The notes under the pieces are model-generated. The model was not told the origin of the DNA. It was given only the letters and a program-made list of their open reading frames with translations, and did no database searches. The translations under genes were made by a program, and so were the position numbers. Of a stretch of 64,000 nucleotides of DNA, positions 36,074-42,961 are shown in pieces (positions within the stretch are counted from its first letter, which is position 1; the number at the start of each line of letters is the position of its first letter). Source of the stretch: a bacterium (GTDB lineage: Bacteria; Desulfobacterota; Desulfocorpusculales; Desulfocorpusculum); NCBI GenBank assembly GCA_037481695.1, contig JBBFLE010000006.1:62001-126000 (forward strand). The letters are read 5' to 3'.

Positions 36074-36475
36074 TTAAAATGGGGGAGGGCCTCTTGGCAC
36101 CGACACACAGGAGTCAAAAACAGCCTTGCGCGAAACTGAAATCTGGCAATGGGCTTTCACTCGGAGCGCTGGGAGCCAACTGATGACCATTGTTCCAGCG
36201 GATAGTAGGTTCTGGCTCTGGAGCGCTGCCCTGCAAATGGAGCATCTCGAAGGGTCGTGACCGTGTTCCCGATCACTCCGCGCTGCTGAAAGAGTTTCGC
36301 CGTTGCCATGTTGCGAGCAGATGGAAATGTACGATGTCCAACTCTGAGGATGAGCGTAGCTAGCGACCTCTAGCTCGTGGAGTAAAGGCAAGGCTAGGTG
36401 GGCCATCACGATAAAAAGCCCGAATGCTGATTTCCAGGAGCGAGGACTTAGGAATCCTTTGACAAGCAAACACAT
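36074..36475 (-). CDS. Small Cys/His-rich membrane or exported protein at the head of the zinc operon
   Basis: 133 aa from ATG 36475, with only a weak ribosome site; the frame is open further to 36652, so the start is uncertain. One hydrophobic segment is at about 13-32 (SAFGLFIVMAHLALPLLHE). Then SICSQHG and HGHDPSRCSICRAALQS, and a C-terminus ending VPRGPPPF. The HDPxxCxxCR motif and the R-x-PP end recall DUF2946-type proteins linked with metal genes; this is recollection, not a search. It probably belongs to the zinc operon and may bind zinc. Confidence 0.55.
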   Translation of the reverse strand: MCLLVKGFLSPRSWKSAFGLFIVMAHLALPLLHELEVASYAHPQSWTSYISICSQHGNGETLSAARSDREHGHDPSRCSICRAALQSQNLLSAGTMVISWLPALRVKAHCQISVSRKAVFDSCVSVPRGPPPF

Positions 36476-36619
36476 GCCACTAAACCTGAACGAAAGATCT
36501 TCCGAGTGTGCACAATGACACGGCTCCCAATGTGGCACCAAAGCCTGTTGGCTAAGGGCTAAAGCCACACCTAAAATTGGCACCTCATTGGATATTTTTG
36601 GAAGAGCCGAGCCAGTGAT

Positions 36620-36635
36620 TGCAAACGCAGTTGCA
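36620..36635. promoter_or_regulatory. Zur/Fur-type operator candidate 1
   Basis: The sequence TGCAAACGCAGTTGCA is a 16-bp site with TGCAA/TTGCA arms. It shares form and outer bases with the second site 51 bp downstream. It lies between the zinc operon and the divergent Fur-family gene. Confidence 0.5.
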
Positions 36636-36670
36636 GTATACGTTGTGGCCACTCAGAGATCAAGCTTTGA

Positions 36671-36686
36671 TGCAAAAGGTTTTGCA
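36671..36686. promoter_or_regulatory. Zur/Fur-type operator candidate 2 (palindrome)
   Basis: TGCAAAAGGTTTTGCA has perfect 7-bp arms around a 2-bp centre, 42 bp before the Fur-family ATG. Its position fits autoregulation of that gene and control of the divergent zinc operon. Size and symmetry suit a Fur-family dimer; the motif itself was not matched to a database. Confidence 0.6.
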
Positions 36687-36728
36687 AAAGATGAAGGGTT
36701 GGATATCTTGTGGGAAAAGGAGGCTGCG

Positions 36729-37100
36729 ATGAAACGCAACACATCTCAGAGGGCAGCCATTGAACAGGTCTTCATCCGTGAGAGTCGACCCTTGGCTGTT
36801 GAGGATGTCTTGAAGATCGGTCGCACTATCGTTCAGTCCTTGAATCAGGCGACGGTCTATCGGAATCTGAAGCTTTTAACGCAAGCAGGGTGGCTCGCCA
36901 AGGTCAACCACCCGCTCATCGGGACCCTGTATGAGAGAACTGGCAAAGACCACCACCACCACTTCCATTGCCGAATCTGTCGGAAGGTGTTCGACGTTCC
37001 CGGCTGTGCCCTGAACGATAAAGACGCCTTGTCGAGGGGGTTTGTCACGGAGAATCACGAGGTCTTTCTTTTTGGGATCTGCCCGTCCTGCGCGACTTAA
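36729..37100 (+). CDS. Fur-family metal-responsive repressor, probably Zur
   Basis: 123 aa from ATG 36729 with AAGGAGG at good spacing. A winged helix is in the first 80 residues ([26 protein letters not shown]). The regulatory site is [19 protein letters not shown] and the C-terminus has ICPSC, giving two CxxC pairs for structural zinc. It is short, and the divergent znu genes make zinc the likely co-repressor; Fur or PerR roles are less likely by context. Confidence 0.85.
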   Translation: MKRNTSQRAAIEQVFIRESRPLAVEDVLKIGRTIVQSLNQATVYRNLKLLTQAGWLAKVNHPLIGTLYERTGKDHHHHFHCRICRKVFDVPGCALNDKDALSRGFVTENHEVFLFGICPSCAT

Positions 37101-37416
37101 GAGATCCCCATGTCATAGAGGGGGAGGTTCTTTGGATCTGCCGTCTGCACGAGGCAACGCCAAGGTCTCTTTCAGTGGCGTGGAGTACATATCCGGTTTT
37201 GTCCAAGCTCATATTGTCCCCCATACCAATGCCACGCGCAGGGATGGCTGCCTCCATAAAAAAAGCGAAAAGTGCTGAATTTGGGCCAGGCCAGATTTGG
37301 CCAATTAGCCTGGCTGAGAAGAAGTTTCCTCCTATGGTGGTGAGCCTGAGGTAAACCTGCCCGAGGGCCAGGCGACAAATGGGTTAAAGGTGGTTCTTTG
37401 AGACCAGGAGGATCAA
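37101..37416. other. Intergenic stretch between the Fur-family and glycine-zipper genes
   Basis: No gene is well supported. A 36-codon plus-strand frame starting MAASIKKAKSAEFGPG is open but has no clear ribosome site. The A/T balance and lack of repeats suggest ordinary spacer at the edge of the zinc island. Confidence 0.4.
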
Positions 37417-37794
37417 ATGAAAACAAATGGGATTGCCAGGAAGTGGCGTGACACATGGGCAAAGAGCCTTTCCAAGGGGCTTTTCAGAGGCGGGATGGTT
37501 TTGGCATTTCTGGGGCTGGCTCTGGGGCTTGTGGGATGTGCTGCCACAGGAGGAGCCGGAGGTGCACTTCTGGGCTATGGAATAACGGGTAATGCCAGGG
37601 GAGCTGCCCTGGGGGCCGGGGCGGGAATGCTTGCAGGTTCCCTTTTTGACGCAGGGGTCATAAGGCCCCATCCTTATTCATACGGTCCTCCGGCCTATTA
37701 CGGGCCTGCACCTGGAAGATGGGTTTACGTACCCGGATACTGGGATGCTTATGGGCGTTGGATCCCACCTCATCGTTACTGGGCGCCTTACTGA
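37417..37794 (+). CDS. Glycine-zipper lipoprotein
   Basis: 125 aa with an AGGAGG site. A long N-region leads to a lipobox LGLVGC at about residue 41, so residues after it form a lipoprotein. The mature part starts with a Gly/Ala zipper (GGAGGALLGYGITG; GAALGAGAGMLAG). The C-terminus is rich in Tyr/Pro/Trp, with W-V-Y-V-P-G-Y-W and RWIPPHRYW, as in YXWG/PGxW-type envelope proteins. It is probably an outer-membrane-attached envelope protein of unknown role and ends at a strong terminator. Confidence 0.8.
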   Translation: MKTNGIARKWRDTWAKSLSKGLFRGGMVLAFLGLALGLVGCAATGGAGGALLGYGITGNARGAALGAGAGMLAGSLFDAGVIRPHPYSYGPPAYYGPAPGRWVYVPGYWDAYGRWIPPHRYWAPY

Positions 37795-38222
37795 GTGAGA
37801 ATAGGTAAGCTCCAGGTTCTCTTAGGGCATGGAGGGCACCTGGCAGACAGGTGCCCAAATTTTTTTCAAGATCTCCTCAAGAGATAAAGGCCGGGCCCGG
37901 GTAACCCAGGCCAGGGGCCAGGGCCAGAAAAAAGGGGCTCTTCCCTGTGAAAAGGCTTTCCTAGCAAGCGATCAGGATGGCCTTGCTCTCAAAGACTCCT
38001 TCTTGCTCTTTGTTGGCTTCTTTTGGGATGGGATAGGTCTTTTCCCCCCAAGGCTTTGCTTCCGTAGGGCTTTCCAACGACCCTAACTCTTGTATGATAG
38101 AGCTTGATCTTGGGGTTTCTAGAAGGGGCATGCCTGGGCTTGCTCCAAGAGGTGTGTTCAGGGCCATCACCAAAAACAGAGGGCCTGTTTTCCCCTGGAA
38201 TGCAAGACAAGGAGGAGAAGTC
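37795..38222. other. Intergenic stretch with terminator, otherwise empty
   Basis: The first part holds the terminator at 37834-37866. The rest has G/C-rich sequence and no protein-like frame. The 38094-38222 part is open in frame with the NTF2-like gene but precedes its ribosome site. Confidence 0.5.
37834..37866 (+). terminator. Strong Rho-independent terminator
   Basis: GGGCACCTG and CAGGTGCCC form a perfect 9-bp stem with a 5-nt loop, followed by AAATTTTTTT. It lies 40 nt after the glycine-zipper gene. Confidence 0.92.
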
Positions 38223-38672
38223 TTGACAAGACAAGAGATTCAGAAGGCCTTGGAGATCTGGAAAAAGGCATGGGAACAACACGACTTGGCCGGGGTCATG
38301 GCCTTGTTTCACGAGGAGATATCCTTTGAGAACTGGACGGGCGCAAAGGTAAGAGGCAAGCAAGCCCTGGAAAAAGCCTGGAGCTCATGGTTTGCACAGC
38401 ATGGTGGGTTTAGATTTCAGGAGGAAGAAACCTTCGTGGACGAGGTGGAGCAGAAGGTCCTTTACAGATGGAAACTGGAATGGCCCTCCCCAGAGAGAGG
38501 CTACCAGGGCAAGCCCGAGGTGCGCCGCGGGGTGGATGTTATCCATTTTCAGGATGGAAAGATCATCCGCAAATTGACCTACTGCAAGACCACCCTGGAA
38601 ATTGAGGGTTTCAGGGTCAGGCTTGTTCCAGAAGATGATAAGTCTCAAGAATCAACCTCAGGGGCACTCTAG
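38223..38672 (+). CDS. NTF2/SnoaL-like domain protein
   Basis: 149 aa from a TTG start at 38223, chosen because AGGAGG lies 7 nt upstream. The fold pattern is that of SnoaL-like proteins: helix KALEIWKKAWEQHDLAGVM, then LFHEEISFENWTGAKVRGK and RRGVDVIHFQDGKIIRK. Such cone-shaped proteins are cytosolic and may be enzymes or ligand binders. Nothing nearby fixes the role. Confidence 0.75.
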   Translation: MTRQEIQKALEIWKKAWEQHDLAGVMALFHEEISFENWTGAKVRGKQALEKAWSSWFAQHGGFRFQEEETFVDEVEQKVLYRWKLEWPSPERGYQGKPEVRRGVDVIHFQDGKIIRKLTYCKTTLEIEGFRVRLVPEDDKSQESTSGAL

Positions 38673-38749
38673 AGGCAAGCGGGCAAGCAAGGCTGGGCAT
38701 CCCTTTTGCGCGCTCAGATCAAACCAGATGTTGGCCAAGCTCAGAAGAC

Positions 38750-39208
38750 TCAAAATGTTTCATCGACATTTTCAGGGTGCACCTTGATCCATTTCACAAG
38801 AGATTCCTTGAGAAACAAAATATCCTTCAGCTCCTGGCTGCATATGGAATAAAGCTCCTCTCGAGTCACCTCATGATAGAAATGCACCATCCTGTTCCTA
38901 TAGCCAGCCAGAATCCTCATGATCTGAGCCGATTCGTGAGAAAGGACCCCTTTATTTTCCAATTCATCAGCTATTTTCTTGTATTCTGTAACTCCTTTTC
39001 CAAAACATTTGGCCAGGATGTGTCTGCCCAAATCCAAGATGGCTTCCAGCACCCTTCGCACACAGGCTTCCGCACTCCAAACATTTCTCCGGTCTGAAAA
39101 GAACTCCTCGGGATTTCCCAGCGGGAGGCTTTGAATCTCCTCTATCATCTGGGATATGTAATCGAGCCTTTGAACCAGTATCCTCTTGTTCAATTTGGTG
39201 GGTGTCAT
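38750..39208 (-). CDS. hepT: HepT-like HEPN ribonuclease toxin
   Basis: 152 aa, DUF86 family. The HEPN catalytic R-x4-6-H motif is visible in GYRNRMVHFYHEV. The rest is helical (LEAILDLGRHILAKCFGKG). It overlaps the 3' end of the antitoxin gene by 4 nt. In characterised HepT/MntA pairs the toxin cleaves RNA and is inactivated by AMPylation of a Tyr near the active site; HFYHEV offers such a Tyr. Confidence 0.88.
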   Translation of the reverse strand: MTPTKLNKRILVQRLDYISQMIEEIQSLPLGNPEEFFSDRRNVWSAEACVRRVLEAILDLGRHILAKCFGKGVTEYKKIADELENKGVLSHESAQIMRILAGYRNRMVHFYHEVTREELYSICSQELKDILFLKESLVKWIKVHPENVDETF

Positions 39209-39648
39209 GGGGAAACCTCGGGCTCGCCAAGTACGAGTCTTGATCGATCTCGCTCCAGAGGCTCTAGATCCCCTGCTCTTCTAAGAATGTAAAGATCATA
39301 CTGATCAGCCAAGTATTCGTCACAACAAAAGACCCTCTCACCCCTGATGATCTCTGCGGCCAGGAAAGGATCCACCTCATTGACTAGACAGAGGTCAATG
39401 CGCTCAACCCCCAAGATGGCCTCGATCTCCAGAGACAGTAAGACCTTTTCTCGCACCGAAAGAGAGGATCCGGGCTTGAGCTTAATACCTATGTCCACAT
39501 CCGAGCCGCCTTCGTCCAATTGGGCGATACTGCCATCCAGAAAATCCTTGACCTCCTTAGCCCGGCTTCCGAAGGAGTAAATGATTTCAATTTCGTACTT
39601 GGAGCATAAATTCTTTAGATATTCTTGGATTTCATTTAAACTAGCCAT
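39205..39648 (-). CDS. mntA: MntA-type nucleotidyltransferase antitoxin
   Basis: 147 aa from ATG 39648. It is a minimal nucleotidyltransferase with GSRA at 27-30 and SDVD at 49-52 (Asp50, Asp52) for Mg-ATP. Between the two halves lies about ten extra residues (KEVKDFLDGSIAQLDEGG) compared with the usual G-S-x9-D spacing. It precedes hepT, as in other pairs, and probably AMPylates the toxin. Confidence 0.87.
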   Translation of the reverse strand: MASLNEIQEYLKNLCSKYEIEIIYSFGSRAKEVKDFLDGSIAQLDEGGSDVDIGIKLKPGSSLSVREKVLLSLEIEAILGVERIDLCLVNEVDPFLAAEIIRGERVFCCDEYLADQYDLYILRRAGDLEPLERDRSRLVLGEPEVSP

Positions 39649-39667
39649 TCGTTCCACCCCCGATGGC

Positions 39668-39696
39668 ACTTTAGCATCGGTTCAAATCAGGAGCAA
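39668..39696 (-). promoter_or_regulatory. Candidate promoter for mntA-hepT
   Basis: On the minus strand: TTGCTC (39691-39696), a 17-nt spacer, TAAAGT (39668-39673), then the mntA ribosome site. Both boxes are imperfect. Confidence 0.3.
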
Positions 39697-39879
39697 GTTT
39701 TCACTCCGCTGGGATCGTTTGGCGCATGCGGCTACCGCCAAGCTTTCCATTGTCTGGAAAAACATCCGGCCCAGGTTACAAAAATCCTTGTTTTTGCAAA
39801 GAGCCCATGGAAATTCGATTTTCTTGGTAGAGTTGCCTTGTGGCTCAGCTGGAGTAAATTCAAATTATGGAGGTGCAAC

Positions 39880-40254
39880 ATGATGGGCCTTGAGGAGCTC
39901 AGGGAAAGGAAGGATATATTGATTGAGATAGACTGGGAGCTGACTCCCCTGGAAGCCGTTGAGATGTTTGATCACAGGGCTGGCGGGCTCAAGTCCAGGC
40001 TCCAGGTGAGGAGTCAGAACCAGAAACATTATTTTTTTTGCGTGGACAATTGGCAGGAAACGCCGAGGGTGGTTCTCAAGGAACGCTCTGTCAAGGAATC
40101 CCGAGTCATAGCCCAGATCTCAGCCCCCCAAGAGCTTCTGCAAGAGTGCATCAGGCAGTACGGGGGTCGCCGTGGGCTCTTCCCTCCGAGCGAGGCCTTG
40201 AAAAACTGGTTGAGGCAAAGCCTCTTTGCCGGGAACCCCTGTGGAGTTTCCTGA
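39880..40254 (+). CDS. DVU0772-family protein
   Basis: 124 aa from ATG 39880 with GGAGGTG. The sequence (LEELRERKDILIEIDWELT, PLEAVEMFDHRAG, HYFFCVDNWQETPRVVLKE) matches my recollection of a small family named after Desulfovibrio DVU0772, of unknown function. It is soluble, with no signal peptide, and supports a Desulfobacterota origin. It is convergent with the cyclic-nucleotide-binding gene. A TTGCCT/TAAATT pair with 16-nt spacing at 39833-39860 could be its promoter. Confidence 0.75.
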   Translation: MMGLEELRERKDILIEIDWELTPLEAVEMFDHRAGGLKSRLQVRSQNQKHYFFCVDNWQETPRVVLKERSVKESRVIAQISAPQELLQECIRQYGGRRGLFPPSEALKNWLRQSLFAGNPCGVS

Positions 40255-40267
40255 TAAGTTATGCTTT

Positions 40268-40750
40268 TCAGATTTCCAGGAGTTTTTGGATGTCCGGGTG
40301 CTTTCTCATCACTTTTATGAACTGATTGGTCCTTCTCTCCAGACGCCTTCGGAAGACCTGGAACACCCGTTTCATGACTAGATATCCCCAACGGGGCTCT
40401 TTCTCCAGGATGTCCAAGAAAGCCTCCCCTGATATGGAGAGCACCTGGGAGGGCTCTGAAGCCACGGCATAGGTGGTATGGCGGCCATCAGGCACCAGGG
40501 AAGACCACCCAAAGCAGTAACCTCTCTTTATGGAGCCCAAGGAAATTATGATGTCTTGGGCGATTTCCACCTCCAAGAGAACCTTTCCCTCCTTGAGCAT
40601 GTAGAAGTAATGGGCTCGGGTTCCTTCCTCGAATATCATGGCTCCAGAGCCATGTTCACTCAAGCGAATCTGTGGCACCATCTGGTCTAACAGGGATTCT
40701 GGAAGTCCCTGAAGAAGAAGTATTTCTTTTAAATCGGACGGAGAAACCAT
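40268..40750 (-). CDS. Cyclic-nucleotide-binding domain protein without output domain
   Basis: 160 aa. One CNB beta-roll (about 25-125): IFEEGTRAHYFYMLKEGKV, LGSIKRGYCFGWSSLVPDG and a DGRHTTYAVA segment at the phosphate-binding cassette. No helix-turn-helix or enzyme domain follows, only a basic helix (RRRLERRTNQFIKVMRKH). It is 38 nt after the last Mrp antiporter gene on the same strand, so it is likely the end of that operon. It could modulate the antiporter in response to a cyclic nucleotide. The cassette lacks a clear canonical Arg-Ser pair, so ligand binding is unproven. Confidence 0.82.
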   Translation of the reverse strand: MVSPSDLKEILLLQGLPESLLDQMVPQIRLSEHGSGAMIFEEGTRAHYFYMLKEGKVLLEVEIAQDIIISLGSIKRGYCFGWSSLVPDGRHTTYAVASEPSQVLSISGEAFLDILEKEPRWGYLVMKRVFQVFRRRLERRTNQFIKVMRKHPDIQKLLEI

Positions 40751-40788
40751 TGGTTGCCTCCCGCAAAAGCTTGGCTCTGGCCTTTGTC

Positions 40789-42561
40789 TCAGCCCAATAA
40801 GAAGAGCAGAAATAGGAAAAGAATGGCCATGGCTGCCCCCAGTCCCACGGGTAAGGCCCCTGAAGCCATGGCCCTTCTAACCTCTCTTGCCTGTACAAGC
40901 AGTTGCTCCCTCTCCATGCCCTTTAGCTTCCAGAGGGGAAATAGAAAAATCAGCGCCAGGCGAGAAGGCCCGTCTTGAGAGAACCGGCCCAGCCCGGCTG
41001 CCAGCCCATGGACCAGCAGCCTTTCCCCCAAAACACCAAGCCTGGGAAGAAGACCTTCCAGTGCCCTGTACAAGGCCCTGGCACCTTTCCGATAGAACCA
41101 ATCTGCATCCAGATTTGTGGCCCTCATCTCCGCAGGGTATATGCCCGAGAGAATAAGAAGAGTGAAGGCCAAAGAAGAGTAAAAGAGCAGCTGGCTCTGG
41201 CCCAGAACATGCCCTGGGCTGTAAGGAGCATACTCCACAGGGTAAGGCAGAAGGCTGTAGAGAAATCCCGGAGCCGAGCCTATGAACACGCAAAGCCCTG
41301 CTGTAAGCCCCATGGCCAGAAGCATGTGAAGGGGAGCCTCTTTGGGCCTGAGCCCGCTGTCGTGGGAGAAGAAGGCGAAGTAGGGTATCTTGATCCCGGC
41401 GTGATGAAAAACGCCGGCAGAGGCGAAAAGCAAGATGAACCATATCACCCGCATGTCTCCCAAGGCGGCTGCCTCCATGACCATGGACTTGCTCACAAAA
41501 CCGCTGAACAAGGGAAAGGCGGAGATGGAGGCTGCCCCCACCATGCAAAAGATGCAGGTCAGAGGCATGGTGCGGTAAAGCCCCCCCAGGTCCGTTGCAT
41601 TGATCCGGCCGGTTCTGTACATCACCGCTCCCATGGACATGAAAAGAAGGGCCTTGAAAAGTATGTCGTTGAAGGCGTGGCTCACGGCGCCGTTAAGAGC
41701 CATAGGTGTGCCTATTCCTATGCCGCAGACCATGAAACCCACCTGGTTTATGAGGCTGTACGAGAGAACTCTTCTGAGATCGTTTTCTATGACAGCGTAA
41801 AAGATGGGAAACGCCGTCATGGCCGCTCCGATCCAGATAAGGGCTGGAGTTCCGGGAAACCCCCTTGCCAAGGCGTAAACAGCGGCCTTGGTGGTGAAAG
41901 CGCTCAGAAAGACAGTTCCTGTGACCGAAGCCTCGGGATATGCATCTGTGAGCCAGGCATGAATCCCCGGCCAGGCGCAGTTGACTCCTATGCCCAAAAA
42001 TATCAAGAGGGAAGCTGGCCCCTGAAGTCCTAGAAAGCCGAACTCCACAGAGCCTGTTTCACACACGTGCAAGACTATTCCGGCCATGAGCAGCAGCCCG
42101 CCTGCCACATGCACAAGCAGGTAGCGGAAGCCTGCGGCCAGGGAGGCCTTTGTGCGTCTGGCCCAAATGATGAAAACAGAGGCTATGGACAGCAACTCCC
42201 AAAACACAAAAAGGGTAAGTAGGTCTCCTGCAAACACGATTCCCAGGGCGCAGCCAGCATAAGCCAAGGCTGCTCCCATCTCCAAAGAGTCCTCCACGTG
42301 AAGAGAATAAAGAAATCCAAGAAAGGCTATGAGGTGAAAAATGTAACCAAAGAGCAGACTCAATTTGTCTACCCTTATTAGCACCAATGTGTATCCAAGA
42401 CACTCCAGGCTCCAATGTAACCCCTCTTCCCAGTGAAGCAGATTCACAAGACCCACCACCGGCACCAATAGCAGCAGACCCTTTCTGGTCTTTCCCTTGA
42501 GAAGGGGCGCCAGAGCAGCTCCCAGAAAGAATAGAAGAAAAGGAGCCACAGGCTCACTCAT
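40789..42561 (-). CDS. NuoL/MrpD-type proton-conducting membrane subunit (third copy)
   Basis: 590 aa, about 14-16 membrane helices. Core proton-channel features: FVFWELLSIASVFIIWARR (Glu in TM5), NCAWPGIHAWLTDAYPEA (Lys/His region), ENDLRRVLSYSLINQVGFM and HAFNDILFKALLFMSMG. A C-terminal extension of about 120 residues has RALYRALEGLLPRLG and a final helix. It is the longest of three such subunits here and overlaps the small gene before it by 8 nt. Probably a cation/proton antiporter subunit. Confidence 0.9.
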   Translation of the reverse strand: MSEPVAPFLLFFLGAALAPLLKGKTRKGLLLLVPVVGLVNLLHWEEGLHWSLECLGYTLVLIRVDKLSLLFGYIFHLIAFLGFLYSLHVEDSLEMGAALAYAGCALGIVFAGDLLTLFVFWELLSIASVFIIWARRTKASLAAGFRYLLVHVAGGLLLMAGIVLHVCETGSVEFGFLGLQGPASLLIFLGIGVNCAWPGIHAWLTDAYPEASVTGTVFLSAFTTKAAVYALARGFPGTPALIWIGAAMTAFPIFYAVIENDLRRVLSYSLINQVGFMVCGIGIGTPMALNGAVSHAFNDILFKALLFMSMGAVMYRTGRINATDLGGLYRTMPLTCIFCMVGAASISAFPLFSGFVSKSMVMEAAALGDMRVIWFILLFASAGVFHHAGIKIPYFAFFSHDSGLRPKEAPLHMLLAMGLTAGLCVFIGSAPGFLYSLLPYPVEYAPYSPGHVLGQSQLLFYSSLAFTLLILSGIYPAEMRATNLDADWFYRKGARALYRALEGLLPRLGVLGERLLVHGLAAGLGRFSQDGPSRLALIFLFPLWKLKGMEREQLLVQAREVRRAMASGALPVGLGAAMAILFLFLLFLLG

Positions 42562-42814
42562 AGTAGTCCTCTTTGCGCATGACCAGGGGTCTCAGCACAT
42601 ACTTTGCTGCCAGCACCAAGGCCACACAGGCCACAAAACCGAAGGCAGCATAAAAACCCGGCCACTCTTCCCAGGGGAAGATGGTGTGACGGTGTACCAC
42701 CACTTCGGCCAACAACAGTGCTCCCAGCCAGGGATAGTAGGCCCCAAAGAGCCTCTTGATATTCTGGGGTTTGTCAAAAAGATACGGGCCCTCCTGTTGA
42801 AACTTTTCTCCCAT
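42554..42814 (-). CDS. Small two-helix membrane protein of the Mrp operon
   Basis: 86 aa from ATG 42814; a GAGGAG site sits six bases upstream, and the ATG at 42820 is too close to it. Two hydrophobic segments are at about 26-40 (YYPWLGALLLAEVVV) and 53-72 (AAFGFVACVALVLAAKYVL), ending in KEDYYE. I do not recognise a family. The tight packing between two antiporter genes marks it as a likely complex subunit. Confidence 0.75.
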   Translation of the reverse strand: MGEKFQQEGPYLFDKPQNIKRLFGAYYPWLGALLLAEVVVHRHTIFPWEEWPGFYAAFGFVACVALVLAAKYVLRPLVMRKEDYYE

Positions 42815-42824
42815 GACCATCTCC

Positions 42825-42959
42825 TCACAAAAGAGTCTTCCAGAAGATAAGCCCCAGGTACAAAACCCCTGCCGCCAAAGCAGCAAAGAAAAATTTCCTG
42901 TAACCCGCCACCGGCTCATGGGCCAAAACCATGCGGTGTTCTTGATGGTGTTCCCCCAT
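42825..42959 (-). CDS. 44-aa single-pass membrane protein in the Mrp operon
   Basis: ATG 42959 to TGA 42825. It starts MGEHHQEHRMVLAHEP, with four His, followed by one helix (FFFAALAAGVLYLGLIFW). GGGGAAG lies 7 nt upstream, and its stop overlaps the ribosome site of the next gene (GTGAGGAG). It fills exactly the gap between two antiporter genes. It is easily missed because of its size. It may be a small accessory subunit, possibly metal binding. Confidence 0.65.
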   Translation of the reverse strand: MGEHHQEHRMVLAHEPVAGYRKFFFAALAAGVLYLGLIFWKTLL

Positions 42960-42961
42960 TT

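Noticed and set aside
36588-36728. N-terminal extension of the Fur-family gene to ATG 36588
   Set aside because: The extension includes both palindromic operator candidates and has no ribosome site; ATG 36729 has AAGGAGG.
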